DNA of 64,000 bases, taken from Chaetomidium leptoderma (taxonomy: Eukaryota; Ascomycota; Sordariomycetes; Sordariales; Chaetomiaceae). The notes beneath the pieces are model-generated. The model was given only the letters and a program-made list of their open reading frames with translations, was not told the DNA's origin and ran no database searches. The stretch covers positions 1-64,000 of the forward strand of contig MU856965.1 of assembly GCA_033296705.1 (NCBI GenBank), in the 5' to 3' direction. This document shows, one piece after another, positions 24,208 through 34,844 of the stretch (the first letter of the stretch is position 1; every line of letters begins with the position of its first letter). The translations under genes were made by a program, and so were the position numbers.

Positions 24208-25857
24208 TCAAGCCATCTCGATATCGTCTCGCCTGGTCGGGGTTGCGCCAAAGCTCTCGAGTCCCCGTTCCACTGGCAAGTCGCCCGAAATTCCCGGCGG
24301 GAGCGGCCTCAGCGGCGACTGGGTCACCATCTTGGCTGCATCGCCCACATTACCACCGGCGCTCGCCACAACCGCCTGGTACTTGGCCCCCGCCTGGTTC
24401 AGAATCTCCTGCACCTCCTTCTCGCGCGCAAGGATCTCCTCCTTCTCCTTCTCGAGGCCCTCTATCCCCGATCGCTTTACAGTGACTTGGTCCTCGAGCC
24501 CTTGCACAATGTCCCGCATCCGCTGCAAAACCTCATTCAACTTCGGGAGTGGCTTCATGCGCGGGATGGCATCCGGCCCAACGGCGCCGTCCAGGTCGTG
24601 ATCCTCGTCGGGCCGGTGCAACCCGTCCATACCCGCGCGGCGCTGCGCAGCCTCGTACGCGGCTCGCCGCTCAGCTTCGCTGTCATCGCTCTCGGCGTCC
24701 GATCCGTCCTCGGCGGCTCGGATCATGTCCGCCATCTCTTGCCTGTGACGCTGCACCGCCTCCCGCTCGGCTTTTTTGCCCAATGCCAATCCGCCGTCCG
24801 AGACAAACTCGTCGTACCCTTCGCCGAGGTCTTCATCCTCGGCGATTAGTCGGGAGTCGTTCTTCTTGGTTGCAAAGTTCACAGTCGTCGTCCGGCCGCC
24901 CTCACGTGCCTCGTCGTCGTCGTCGTGGTCGGACCCGTCCTCGAGCGAAATAAACTCGGCTTCGTTGGCTAATCGCGCCCGCCGCTCCTTGCGCATGCGA
25001 ATCTCGGCGTCGGTGAGGATATGTGCTGCTGCTGCTGCACTCGTTCCGGGCTGTGGAGCCGCAACGTCTGTGGACTGTACGACCAACGCGCCCTCCAGCT
25101 CGGACTGGTCCAACTCCATCTCGTCTGCATAGTCGTGGATTTGTAGCGAGGCTAGGTTTTGGGGGGTGTTGGGCGTTGAACTCTGCAGTTCCTCGAGGTA
25201 CTCCTTGTTGTATTTCGGCCCCTCGTCCTGGCCGCCGAATCGCATGGGGAGGCTGCTGGCGAGGTTCTGTAGCGACGCGGTTTTGCGCAGGGCGTTGGTC
25301 TCGAGCAAGCGCTGCCCGAGGGGCTTATTGGGTGTGAAGGGCTTCGTGACCGTGGCGCCTGATGCAGCGTCCTCCCCTTCGTCTGCTGCGGCTTCGCCTA
25401 GGCCGAACGAGAGTCGGGACGATGCGGGGCGTTTCTTCACCTTGGTTGAGCCGGAGCGGCCCAGCGCGGGGCGGACGACTACCGGTGCGCTGGGGCCATC
25501 TTCGTCATCGTTGTCGCGTGCTGTGGATGCAGCCGCTGATGCCGGCCCTCCTTGGCTACCGTCGTCATTGTTGATGTTGATGCTCTTGCGCAGGGCCGAG
25601 GATTTGGCGGGCTTGTTGCGGCCAAACTTGATGCGCCCTGAGGGCGCTGGTTCTGCCGGCAGCGCATCAGCTTGCTCGCTCTTTGTTGGTCCAAAAATCA
25701 GCAACGGAGGGCCATTGAGAGGTGCTTGTGACGCAGCAGTCTGGTACTTACGGTCGCTTTGCTCCTCGCCGCTGTGAGATGGCGTCTTCCGGTCGTCGCC
25801 CTCATCATCGAAGGTTTGGATGATGCGGGCTTTCCGCTTGGCACCGAAGGAGCTCAT
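24208..25857 (-). CDS. ntr2: Ntr2-like spliceosome disassembly factor
   Basis: Start at the ATG at 25857 (MSSFGAKRKARIIQTFDDE); exons 25857-25752 and 25652-24208, 516 residues. The pattern is that of the nineteen-complex-related protein 2 family (PF15458): an N-terminal RRK/ARIIQ segment, RIKFGRNKPAKSSALRKSI, VVVRPALGRSGSTKVKKR, LASLPMRFGGQDEGPKYNKEYLEELQSSTPNTP, LTDAEIRMRKERRARLANEAEFISLED, and a C-terminal coiled coil starting PKLNEVLQRMRDIVQGLEDQ. Ntr2 works with Ntr1 and the helicase Prp43 to release the intron-lariat spliceosome in the nucleus. The 99-nt intron is in frame and lacks stops, so an unspliced form of 549 residues is possible. It shares a short divergent promoter with SmG. 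Confidence 0.88.
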   Translation of the reverse strand: MSSFGAKRKARIIQTFDDEGDDRKTPSHSGEEQSDRKYQTAASQAPLNGPPLLIFGPTKSEQADALPAEPAPSGRIKFGRNKPAKSSALRKSININNDDGSQGGPASAAASTARDNDDEDGPSAPVVVRPALGRSGSTKVKKRPASSRLSFGLGEAAADEGEDAASGATVTKPFTPNKPLGQRLLETNALRKTASLQNLASSLPMRFGGQDEGPKYNKEYLEELQSSTPNTPQNLASLQIHDYADEMELDQSELEGALVVQSTDVAAPQPGTSAAAAAHILTDAEIRMRKERRARLANEAEFISLEDGSDHDDDDEAREGGRTTTVNFATKKNDSRLIAEDEDLGEGYDEFVSDGGLALGKKAEREAVQRHRQEMADMIRAAEDGSDAESDDSEAERRAAYEAAQRRAGMDGLHRPDEDHDLDGAVGPDAIPRMKPLPKLNEVLQRMRDIVQGLEDQVTVKRSGIEGLEKEKEEILAREKEVQEILNQAGAKYQAVVASAGGNVGDAAKMVTQSPLRPLPPGISGDLPVERGLESFGATPTRRDDIEMA

Positions 25858-26116
25858 CGTGGAAGCACTAGGGGGTCTGTTGCGCACTGCGTACCTGTAC
25901 TTTAGTTGAGCGCGTTGTTGCTGGAGGAACATTGCTTGTCCCACTTTCGCGACTTTGGCCTGCAAGGTTGCTCCTATCTTCTTATCAGCTGCCCCACGTG
26001 ACATCACTCGCCTTGGAGATTTCCCAGGCTGGGCTCAACTGGCGACCGCGCGCCAATGCATCCACTCGCATCGAGACGGTCGAACAATCTCGGCCCGCGA
26101 CGCACAACACGACAAG
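25858..26116. promoter_or_regulatory. Bidirectional promoter of ntr2 and smG
   Basis: Only 259 bp separate the ATG codons of two divergently transcribed spliceosomal genes. An open frame continues upstream of the ntr2 start on the minus strand (to 26007), but the family's N-terminus matches the ATG at 25857, so this DNA is taken as leader and promoter. A CACGTG E-box lies at 25995-26000. Confidence 0.65.
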
Positions 26117-26560
26117 ATGGCGCCCGCGCAACCAGAACTCAAGAAGGTGTGTCCTCACTGTTTCTTGCGGTGTCCTCGCACCAGTCATCATTTCGCACTC
26201 CCCATGTGGACTCTTGCGTGGCCCTAGGACCCCCCACCCCACTCCTCGATCTACTGCTAACTCGTCGCCTTGCTACATACAGTACCTCGACAAGCGGTTG
26301 TTTGTGCAGCTTAACGGAAGCCGCAAGGTCATCGGCGTCCTCCGAGGATACGATGTACGCCACCCCTTCCGATATCGATAGATTGCACTGGCTTATATGG
26401 GTGTGTCTAGGTCTTCCTCAACATTGTGCTAGACGACGCGGTCGAGGAGAAAGCCAACGGGGAAAAGGCGAAGCTCGGCATGGTTGTCATCCGCGGTAAC
26501 TCGGTCGTCATGCTCGAGGCGCTAGAGCGGATTGGCGGCGACGATCGGGGCGGGCGTTAA
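26117..26560 (+). CDS. smG: Small nuclear ribonucleoprotein G (SmG)
   Basis: Three exons: 26117-26146, 26283-26354 and 26411-26560; 83 residues, the expected SmG length. The Sm1 motif reads LDKRLFVQLNGSRKVIGVLRGYDVFLNIVLD and Sm2 reads GMVVIRGNSVVMLEALER; both align closely with human SNRPG. SmG is one of seven Sm proteins forming the ring on U1, U2, U4 and U5 snRNAs. The introns fall after Lys10 and after the GYD of Sm1, and all splice junctions are in phase 0. It is head-to-head with the ntr2 gene and converges on the rhodanese gene (203 bp between stops). Confidence 0.96.
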
Positions 26561-26763
26561 GCAGCGTGTGCATCAAGCGCTTTCCCAGACGCCGGCGTGG
26601 GCGGAGGGAGAAGCAGCATCCATTCCGGCATTACGACTTTTCTGCTATGGGAATACTGTGGGAACATGGTTAGGGGAAATGGCGTTCAATCTCAGCGAGC
26701 TAAAAGGGCCGAGGAACACGGTCAAGACAGGGCATTTTTTGTCGGCGCAAAGATACCCAACTT

Positions 26764-27402
26764 CTAGACGCTACCTGCTCTCACCTGCCATACCTTCTCG
26801 TCATATCCATCCATCATACTGCCGCCGTAGGCTTGGACCCAGCCTCGGATTCCGCCTATCATTACCTGGGATTCCAGGTCGCCTCTGACTTCTTGCACAT
26901 AGTCCTGCATCCAGGCAGCACAGCGAGGACCGCGGCCGAGGGAAGAGCCTTTCAAAAACCATCGCTGTCAGTTTTTGACTGAACCACAGTGACAGATATC
27001 GCGAGGGAGTTTGGACTCACCACAATAGAAGATGACTTTGTTGATACCCGCTTGTTTGCACAGACCGTACAGGGTCCTTCGTGTCGGATAGAAACTGTGA
27101 GCCGGCAGATTCATGGCGCCACGGACTGTGCCTCCCGTGCAGTCGGCGCGGCGTGCGTCCACCAAAAGAAAGTCACGCGACTTAGATTCGGATAACTCGT
27201 GGCCTTGGAGCAACTCGAGAACCTCGTTCGGTTCGACCTGAGCTACCACTGATCTCGGCTCTGGGAAATCCGTCCACCAAGGAGTGCCGTCTTCTCGTCT
27301 CGCCATCTTGAGGCAATGCTCATGCACGTGTTCATGGCCGTGCCCATGCCCATGGGCGTGAGGGCCATGGCCGTGCTTGTGCATGTGGTCGTGTACTGCC
27401 AT
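26764..27402 (-). CDS. Cdc25/arsenate-reductase-like rhodanese with a histidine-rich N-terminus
   Basis: Two exons, 27402-27021 and 26948-26764; 188 residues. The rhodanese domain runs from about residue 35 to the end: PWWTDFPEP, EVLELLQGHE, FLLVDARRADCTGGTVRGAMNLPAHSF, then the active-site loop YCGSSLGRGPR (Cys127-x5-Arg133), MIGGIRGWV, and MMDGYDEKVW. The CX5R loop is that of Cdc25-type phosphatases and Ibp1/Acr2-like arsenate reductases. Residues 4-29 hold 13 histidines alternating with Gly, Asp, Glu and Lys. If translation starts at the second in-frame ATG (27306) this stretch is 5' leader and the protein has 156 residues. The His run suggests metal binding, which is inference. Confidence 0.87.
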
Positions 27403-28116
27403 TTGCAAGAATTTTGACTGGTATTCTGTGGTATTGCGATAGGAAGCGAGGGATTCGAGGGTAAGCTTCAGCTCATTAGGTTGTGGACGTCCAGTCTCAG
27501 CATGTCACTCGTTACTAGGTACCCGCCAAGTCCGTTTCAACACGACGGTGCTTGATAATGCTGATAATGCCAGGGGCCACATATTTGAACCTGGTCTCTC
27601 CACCATACCCAGTGTCTGGTTCCTAGGATATCAAGTTGCAGGGACTGGAGACATCGATTTACGTGGCTAAATTCAAAACAAACAGCGGGGAGTATAGATC
27701 CAGATTGTCGGCGGGGAGCTTCACTCCGAACAGATTTACCACGCCACTGCTACTAAGTTCTCTTTACCCGCATGTTCAAGATGACCCTCCAACCCATTGC
27801 ATCTCCACTTCCACTAGTTGGGGGAATCAAGTCCCGTTCAAATAAATCAAGTCTTTTCAAATGCTCTAGCGGGTAGGCACATTGCGCAGCTCGCAGCGAC
27901 TCGGCTAACATGCATCGCAGGAGCCGTGACAATGCCATTGCACCAAGTGTCCCAGTTTCGACCCGTTTTACCTCCCACGCCGCCGTCGTTAAAACGGTAG
28001 TTTCTACCTCCAAGTCCCCTGCAGCGCCATCTATGCTAGTAGGTAAGTTATGACGGCGAACCCCCCCCAACTCCTGCGCAACGACAAATATCTCAACCAA
28101 AGACCACCTCACCTTA
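27403..28116. other. Intergenic region
   Basis: About 0.7 kb holding the rhodanese promoter and the 3' end of the WW-domain gene. No reading frame or RNA gene is convincing. Confidence 0.6.
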
Positions 28117-29379
28117 TCACTCGTCATAATAAGCCTCCTCATACTCTTCCTCGTACTCCTCGCGCGCCTCCTCGAGCTCCTCACGGTCACTGCTGCTCGC
28201 CGAGGAACTGGCCGCCTTCTCGAGGGCGGCCTCGTAGTCGTCGCGGGCCTCTTGGAGCGATTCGCGGTCGCTGCTGTCGATCTCCTCGCCGTAGGCGTTG
28301 TGAGTGGGGATTACGTCCGGCGGGGGAGGCGGGGGCGGCTCGTTGTAGTAGTAGTTGTTGGTCTCATAGACGACCGGTGCGGCGGCGGCCGGGGCGGCGG
28401 CGTAGGCCGCTGTCTGCTGCTGGCTGCTGCTGTTGCCGTGGCGTTCGTCGTCTGAGGAGTCGTCGTCTGGGGTGGAAGAAGGGGGTCAGTCANNNNNNNN
28501 NNGGGATAGAAGATAGGCAAGGCAGGCAGGTTACTCACTGAATTGGTGGGCGATCACGGCACCGGCGATGCCGCCGAGGGCCAGGCCGCCGGCGGCACCC
28601 ATCAGCATGCCGCTGTTACTCTTCTTCTCCTTGTGCGAGCCACGTTGGTCATCGTGGCCCGACTGGTGGCTGTCGTATCCGCCGCCATAAGGGCTAGCAT
28701 GACTCCCGTAGCCGGAGGGAGCGCCAGCATAGCCGGAGGGGGCGCCAGCATAGCCGGAGGGAGCGCCAGCATAGCCGGAGGGGGCGCCAGCATAGCCGGA
28801 GGGGACGCCATACCCGGGATAATCACCCGGGGTTGAGCTGTGTCCACGGTTGTCATCTCCATGGCCACGAGAAGCTGAGTGGTCGTAGCCAGGTGCTTCC
28901 CATTGGACACGGCTTGTGGCCTCTTCTACGTCTGGGTGTCTGTGTTAGCCTCATGGTGATTTCGCTGTGATGATTACTGCAAAACGAGGTAGCTTACAGT
29001 ACCAGCGCTCGTGGTGGTCGTCCCAGTGCGGGGTCCAGCCCGAGGGGATCGGGGGCTTGTCGGCCGGTGGGGTGTAAGGAGGCGGCGGGCGAGGACCGGG
29101 CGCGGGCGGGTAAGCATAGGGGGTCTGGGGTGGTGGTGAGGAGTAGTCCTGCTGGTGCGGCGGGGGCGACGAGTACGACTCCTGGTGCTGCTGAGGGTAG
29201 CCTCCCTGTTGCTGGCCCGGGTAGGGCTGCGAGCCGGACTGGCCGTATCCCTGGGGGGGGTACCCGCCGTCGCGGTTAGAAGAAGGTGCCTCATCCCTGC
29301 GCTGGTTCTTGTCGGACCCGAGGCCCAAGCGGCCCAAGTCGTCGCTCAAGCCGTCGGTGAATTTTTTGAAAAAGGCCAT
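28117..29379 (-). CDS. WW-domain, glycine-zipper, Pro/Gln/Tyr-rich protein
   Basis: Three exons: 29379-28998, 28931-28539 and 28466-28117; 374 residues. Order of parts: short N-terminal helix (MAFFKKFTDGLSDDLGRLGLG), a Gln/Pro/Tyr-rich disordered region, one WW domain (IPSGWTPHWDDHHERWYYV..VQWEAPG, split by the first intron), five GYAGAPS-like repeats, a glycine zipper (GMLMGAAGGLALGGIAGAVIAHQF), and an acidic coiled C-terminus (EELEEAREEYEEEYEEAYYDE). The WW domain should bind Pro-rich ligands, and glycine zippers often insert into or pack at membranes. No orthologue name comes to mind. The second intron contains the 10-N gap, so its length is uncertain, but the flanking splice sites join in frame. 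It is divergent from the metacaspase. Confidence 0.78.
28493..28502. other. Assembly gap (10 N)
   Basis: Ten unresolved bases lie inside the second intron of the WW-domain gene. The true gap length is unknown; no exon sequence seems to be missing, since both sides splice in frame. Confidence 0.98.
28709..28812. repeat. 21-bp coding minisatellite
   Basis: About five tandem 21-bp units, alternating between two versions that differ at one base, encode (SGYAGAP)n in the WW-domain protein. Confidence 0.85.
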
Positions 29380-30145
29380 GGCGGTGCAGCGCTGCTGGCT
29401 GTGAGTGAGTGAAAGAAGAAACTGCAGGAAGAGAAAAAAAAAGGGTTCCTATCGCTTGACGAGAGATGCAATTTTATTGTATGTACCCCTCGTTGGCTCC
29501 CTCCCTCCGGCAAACCCGTGGAAGCAACGCGCCTTGGACCCCTCACCCCACCACGGCGGGAACATGCAACCCGATCACGAATATTTTTCCTAAAGAGGCC
29601 GGCTTGTCATGTCTAGCGGGCCAAAGAGACACCCTGGCAGGCCCACGTCATCCACTTGGCTGTTCGAAGTCATGCAGCCAAGTGATACCATTCCAACTTG
29701 TTTGGACGAAGAAGGGAGACCGAGAGTTCTTTGTCCGAGAACCCCCCAAGCAGCCGCAACGCAGATACATGGAGGACCCTTGACGTTGGATGGCGTCTCG
29801 CCTGGCCCGAGGCCTGTCAGCTGCAGCAGCTCTTTGGGCTGCGGTGGTTGGTCAAAAATGACCTTTCCAGCCAGGGGTCCATTCGTTCCCGTCTGAGCCG
29901 TCCGCGCTTCAGCTCCTCTACCCCACCATTGTCAGACACCCCGCCACGGTGCCACCAAACGTTAAACAGCCAGCCCTCTCTCCATTCCCGTCCTGCGTCG
30001 GGGATTGAGGCAGCCAGTCGACCGTCATCAGCACTGCCCACCAACTCATTCCCAAAACGCGCGTGCTTCCCCGGCTCGAAATTAAGATCTCGTTCTCGCC
30101 ATCTCCGCCGCACCATTCAGCTTTCTCGGCGCTACTCCGTCCACA
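29380..30145. promoter_or_regulatory. Divergent promoter, WW-domain gene and metacaspase
   Basis: This 766-bp region separates two divergent start codons. It carries an A-run near 29439 and pyrimidine-rich stretches. Long open frames crossing it have no protein-like character. Confidence 0.55.
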
Positions 30146-31643
30146 ATGTCGTACGGATACCCCGGTCAAGGTTACGGACCCGGTGGGGGCCACCATCAAC
30201 CGCCTGCCCCTCCCCCGCAGTACGGCGGCGGCGGCTACGGTCAACATCCGCCGCCGAACCAAGGCTACGGGCAGCAGCAGCAGGGCTATGGGCAGCAGGG
30301 CTACGGGCAGCAGGGCTACGGGCAGCACCCGCCTCCGCAACAGCAGGGTTATGGCCAGTACCCCCCGCAACAGCAGCATCAGCAGCAGTACCAGCAGCCG
30401 TACCAGCAACAGCAGCACCAGCGGCCCCAGGGACCCCCGCCGCAGGGCTACGATGCTTACGGCTACCCGATCGCCCACGGGCCGGCATACGGGGGCTCCG
30501 GTACTTCGCGGGCCGCCCCGGCTCCGCCCTCGGGGACGCAGGTGTTTGGCCACGGCGCGCCCCAGGACTACACCTTCCAGTACTCCAACTGCACGGGCAA
30601 GCGGCGCGCGCTGCTGATCGGCATCAACTACTTTGGCCAGAACGGCGAGCTGCGCGGGTGCATCAACGACGTCAAGAACCTCTCGGCCTTCCTCTCCGAG
30701 AAGCATGGCTACCGGCATGAGGACATGGTCACCTTGACCGACGACCAGCAGAACCCCGTCATGCAGCCGACCAAGGAGAACATCATCCGGGCCATGCAGT
30801 GGCTGGTTGCCGGCGCCCAGCCCAACGACGCCCTGTTCCTGCACTACTCGGGCCACGGCGGCCAGACGGAGGACCTCGACGGCGACGAGGAGGACGGCTT
30901 CGATGAGGTCATCTACCCTGTCGACTTCAAAACGGCCGGCCATATCGTCGACGACGACATCCACCTCCTCGTGGTCAAGCCGCTGCAGCCCGGCGTGCGC
31001 CTGACGGCCATCTTCGACAGCTGCCACTCGGGCTCCGTGATGGACCTGCCCTACATCTACAGCACCAAGGGCGTCCTCAAGGAGCCCAACCTCGCCAAGG
31101 AGGCCGGCCAGGGTCTGTTGGAGGCCGTCGGCCACTACGCGCGCGGCGACATGGGCAGCGTCGCCAGCACGGTGTTCGGCTTCGCCAAGACGGCCTTTCG
31201 GGGCAACGACGCCTACGAGAACACGAAGCGGACCAAGACGTCGTCGGCCGACGTCATCATGTGGAGTGGCAGCAAGGACGACCAGACATCGTGAGTTTTT
31301 CTTTTCTTCTTCTTTGCTTTTTCTCTGATGAAGTGATTACTTACCTGTGTGACTACTACTTTCGTAGCGCCGACGCAACCATCGCCTCGCAAGCGACGGG
31401 CGCCATGTCGTGGGCCTTCATCTCGGCGCTCAAGCAGAACCCGCAGCAAAGCTACGTGCAGCTGCTCAACAGCATCCGCGACGTGCTCGAGACCAAGTAC
31501 ACGCAGAAACCCCAGCTGTCGTGCAGCCATCCGCTCGGTGGGTTTTGACCCTCTTTTTTCTCCTCATTTCCGGAAGCTCCGATCATGCTGACACGCAGTC
31601 ATTTCGCTTGCGGCTAGATACCGATCTACTTTTCGTCATGTGA
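30146..31643 (+). CDS. mca1: Metacaspase (caspase-like Cys protease, type I)
   Basis: Three exons: 30146-31290, 31368-31537 and 31618-31643; 446 residues. A prodomain of about 140 residues is rich in Gln, Tyr, Gly and Pro (repeated GYGQQ), typical of type I metacaspases and prion-like in composition. The p20 region starts at KRRALLIGINYFG; the catalytic His is His237 in LHYSGHGGQTEDLDGDE, and the catalytic Cys is Cys293 in IFDSCHSGS. The p10 region ends in KPQLSCSHPLDTDLLFVM, completed by a 26-nt last exon. The enzyme cleaves after Arg/Lys, is Ca2+-dependent, and acts in stress response, protein quality control and cell death. Confidence 0.95.
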
Positions 31644-32534
31644 GGCGGGGTCTCGGAGCTGGTGGGTGTTGTGGTGGATCTCGGCCGTCATGTTCCGTAG
31701 GGTGGGTGAGAGATCTGGATCAGGGACCTGCTGCAGATCATTTTTGTTCCGGGCGATCAGATGGGATGGGCCGATAACGAGGCGGTTAGCGTCGATGCGG
31801 TAACGGCGTTAATTTGAATATACAGCACGATGCGTTTTGATTGCATTTGATTCAGATACAGTCATGTGAGTCACGTTTTAGTCTACTGGAATATCCTGAT
31901 GTCTGTATGTCTTGAAGAGGCTGGGCGATTATTTTTGAGGGTGGCGAGTCATGTTGTGGTCGGCGTCTGTCTGTTTGTGCAAGGGACTGAGTGCAGATAC
32001 TGTTTTACGGCAGGCGATTGTTTTTCGGCGTGATATCAAGCTGGAGTCCTGTTGTGGTCCAGTTGAACATACCCAGGACAATCTGTCTAATACTACCTGG
32101 TAGGGAGGTAGTGGAAGGTGTTGCACGGTAGAAAAACGAGGATATTAGACTATGACTAGGCTAGTATTCAGCGGATAGGGGTATATAGTACGACAAAACA
32201 GAGTAACCGAAGTCCGTAACGCATCTCCCACACCAAGATGGGCATCTTCTCATCAACCTCACATCCAACATCCAACATACATTCCAAGATCCATCCCCCT
32301 TGATTACCTCTCCCCACACCCCAAACAAAATCCAAAACTTTTGTCAAGACAAAGAAGAATAGAAGAGACAGTAGGTAGTTACCTAGTTAGGTCGGTAAAC
32401 AAAGAAAAAAAGAAAACTGCCCCCCCCCCACCCCAAAGGAAAACAACAGACTGGCACAACGAACGAGGTGTGCAACTTTCTTTCTGTGGGTATCCATCCA
32501 TCCATCCATTATCAAAACTCCAGAAGTCTCAAAC
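31644..32534. other. Convergent intergenic region
   Basis: This 0.9 kb between the metacaspase (+) and the RGS receptor (-) is less GC-rich. It has C- and A-runs at 32403-32440 and a CATC repeat near 32494-32507. No gene was found. Confidence 0.65.
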
Positions 32535-34844
32535 TCAATGAATAGCCCCCTTCAAAAACCCCAACGCCCCCTTCAGACTAAGCTTGCTCCTCACGCTGCC
32601 GTCGCCGACCGTACTACGACCACTGCTGCTCGCGGCCGTCGACCTCGGCCTTGTGGACGACGAGGACGACGACGAGACATCACCGCCGCTACTGGAGCTC
32701 TCGGAGCTGCGCCGCTGCTCGCGCACGTACTTGGGCCAGGTGTTGGTCAGGACCAGGTATTTGATGCTCGCCTGGGCCGCGCCGAAGACGGACGCGTCAA
32801 AGGCTTGCGGGATGTCGCCGGGGAAGAGGGACGAGAGGCGGTGGCTTGCTGCGGGTGTGGGGGAGGGGGTGAGGATGGTGATGTGGCCGCCGCTAGTAGT
32901 TCCGCCGCGGCCACCGCTGGTGTTTTCGCCGCTGGTGCCGGGTTTGTAGGAGATGGTGGGGTCGAGGATGTGCAGTTCGGATTCGCCCGACGCGCGGGTG
33001 GGTGGCGGGGAGAGGAGGGTTGGTCGCGGTTGGGTGAGGCCCATGTCGGAGTCGGCGAAGGGGGTGGCGGCGTCGGTGGAGGAGGCTGATGGGTTGTTGG
33101 CGGCTGTGCTGCGGGCAGCGCGCTCGAAGACGCCCTGGAGCTTTCGCAGTTCGGGCCAGGCGATGTTGATGGGGAATTCGGCGTCGCGGGGGCTGATAAA
33201 TTCCGTGTAGATGCGCAGGGCGCGCGTGAATTGCTCGCGGACGGTTTCCTCTGCAGTCTCGTAGCGGTTGTTGATAAAATCCGGCGAGAGCGCGGCCTTC
33301 CAGTCGGTCACGGCGGTTAGGAAGGCGATGTTCTCACCCGAGAAGTCACGGCGCGCCGAGAACTGGCGGAGCGGCTCTGGGTTCTTGTCGAGCACGTGTT
33401 CCAGCGCCGCCATGGTCAGCACGCTGTCGTCGGGGGCACCGCCGACGTTAGACTGGTTGTTGTTGCCGGCCTCGAGGTCGGGCAGCTTCTTCCACGAGTC
33501 GAACCCCGAGTAGTCGCCAACTTTAGTCGACGTGGGGCTCAGGGGCGGTGCAGAGCTCTGGTCGCTGGACGACTCGGTCTTGGCTCCGAAACGCTTCTTG
33601 GATTCCCAGTTGGCGATCGACTCGAGGGTTTCCTGGCGGAGGTTCTGGTGTTTCAGGACCTGCCAGCACGGGACGAAGACGGTGAAGATTTCCATGACAA
33701 AGATGGTGAGCGCGATCCTAATTCAAGGTTAGTTATAAGGGGGGCGTAGTAGAGAAGCAGGGAGTCGAGCGACATACCATTGCGGCGGCATGAAATATTG
33801 GTTCACGGGTGCCATCGCAGGGACGTAGAGTGCAATCAACCACATTGGCGCGGCCGGGAGTCTGTTGTTGAAGGTTATCAGTATTTTGTTTTCTTTCAAG
33901 AGTGATGGAGAAGCAGCTTCGTACCCAGCAATGCAGCAGGCGATGGTCTGGAGCTGCCAGCCGTGAGTGTCGTGGATGCCCCGAGACTGCCAGAGAACAA
34001 TGGGCGCGATGATCCAGGCCCAAACAAACTGCCAAACGATCGAGGGCCACCTATGTCAAACCGTTAGTCCAGTTGTCACTACTAGTAGCATCGCCGGACA
34101 AAAAAAAGGCACTTACCATTCCCAACCCCTGCCCTGCTGCATGGCAATCTCCATGGGCGTGTTGCCTGAGACTTCGGTCCCGGGGATGCCAAAATCCGGA
34201 TGGAATTTGCGCGACATCATGTAGATGATGACCACAACCACCAGCTATAGCATCATTAGAGGTTAGACTTGGGCTTAGGCAGGATGGACTCGGAGACTGC
34301 GCACCTGCGCGACCATGCCCATGGTGACAAACATAAACATTCGCTTGGAATAGTCCATCTGGCGCAGGCGCTGGAGTAAATTCGTCTTTTGCTGCGGCGG
34401 CGCCCGCTTCTCGTCGTACCGCGTCTTCATCTGGCTCGGGGGGCGGGCGAAGCGGCTCTGGGCCTTGGCGACGTGGAGGAACTGGCTGTTGCCGGCTTGG
34501 AACAGGGCGATGCCGAAGGGGTACCATATGCTCATGATCCAGAATTCGGCCACCTCGGGAGCCAGCGGCCCGACCGTGTAAGTGATCTGGATGGTGGCCC
34601 AGTAGAGGTGGAGGAGGATGAGGCCGGCAAAGGTCAACGAGAGTCCGCGCAACCTGACTGTCGGCGTGTTGCGCTTCTTGTAAAGGAATGTCATGCCGCA
34701 GGCGAGGAGTACCGTCCAGACAGCGCCAAAGGTGATCCACCAGATGCCGACGCCATCGAGCCTGGCCTCGGGCTTGGTGTCGGGCGTCTTGCCGAACTCG
34801 GACCCCAGCGTGGCGGGCGTCCCGGAGTCGCGTGGCAACATCAT
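32535..34844 (-). CDS. Seven-transmembrane receptor with RGS domain (GprK-like)
   Basis: Five exons: 34844-34305, 34244-34117, 34050-33925, 33861-33778 and 33717-32535; 686 residues. All junctions keep one frame. Seven hydrophobic helices are visible, starting with GIWWITFGAVWTVLLACGMTFLY, then GLSLTFAGLILLHLYW, EFWIMSIWYPFGIALFQ, MFMFVTMGMVAQLVVVVIIYM, WWPSIVWQFVWAWIIAPIVLW, APMWLIALYVPAM and IALTIFVMEIFTVFVPCWQV. The C-terminal half carries an RGS domain (ALEHVLDKNPEPLRQFSARR, ENIAFLTAVTDWK, FISPRDAEFPINIAWPELRKLQGVF), interrupted by a Ser/Pro-rich insert before its last helix region (DIPQAFDASVFGAAQASIKYLVLTNTWPKYV). Such fusions sense an extracellular signal and accelerate G-alpha GTPase turnover. 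The ligand is unknown. Confidence 0.92.

Noticed and set aside
29918..31135. A 405-codon minus-strand frame
   Set aside because: Antisense of the metacaspase; the low-complexity Leu/Val/Arg runs mirror the Gln/Gly codons of the prodomain.
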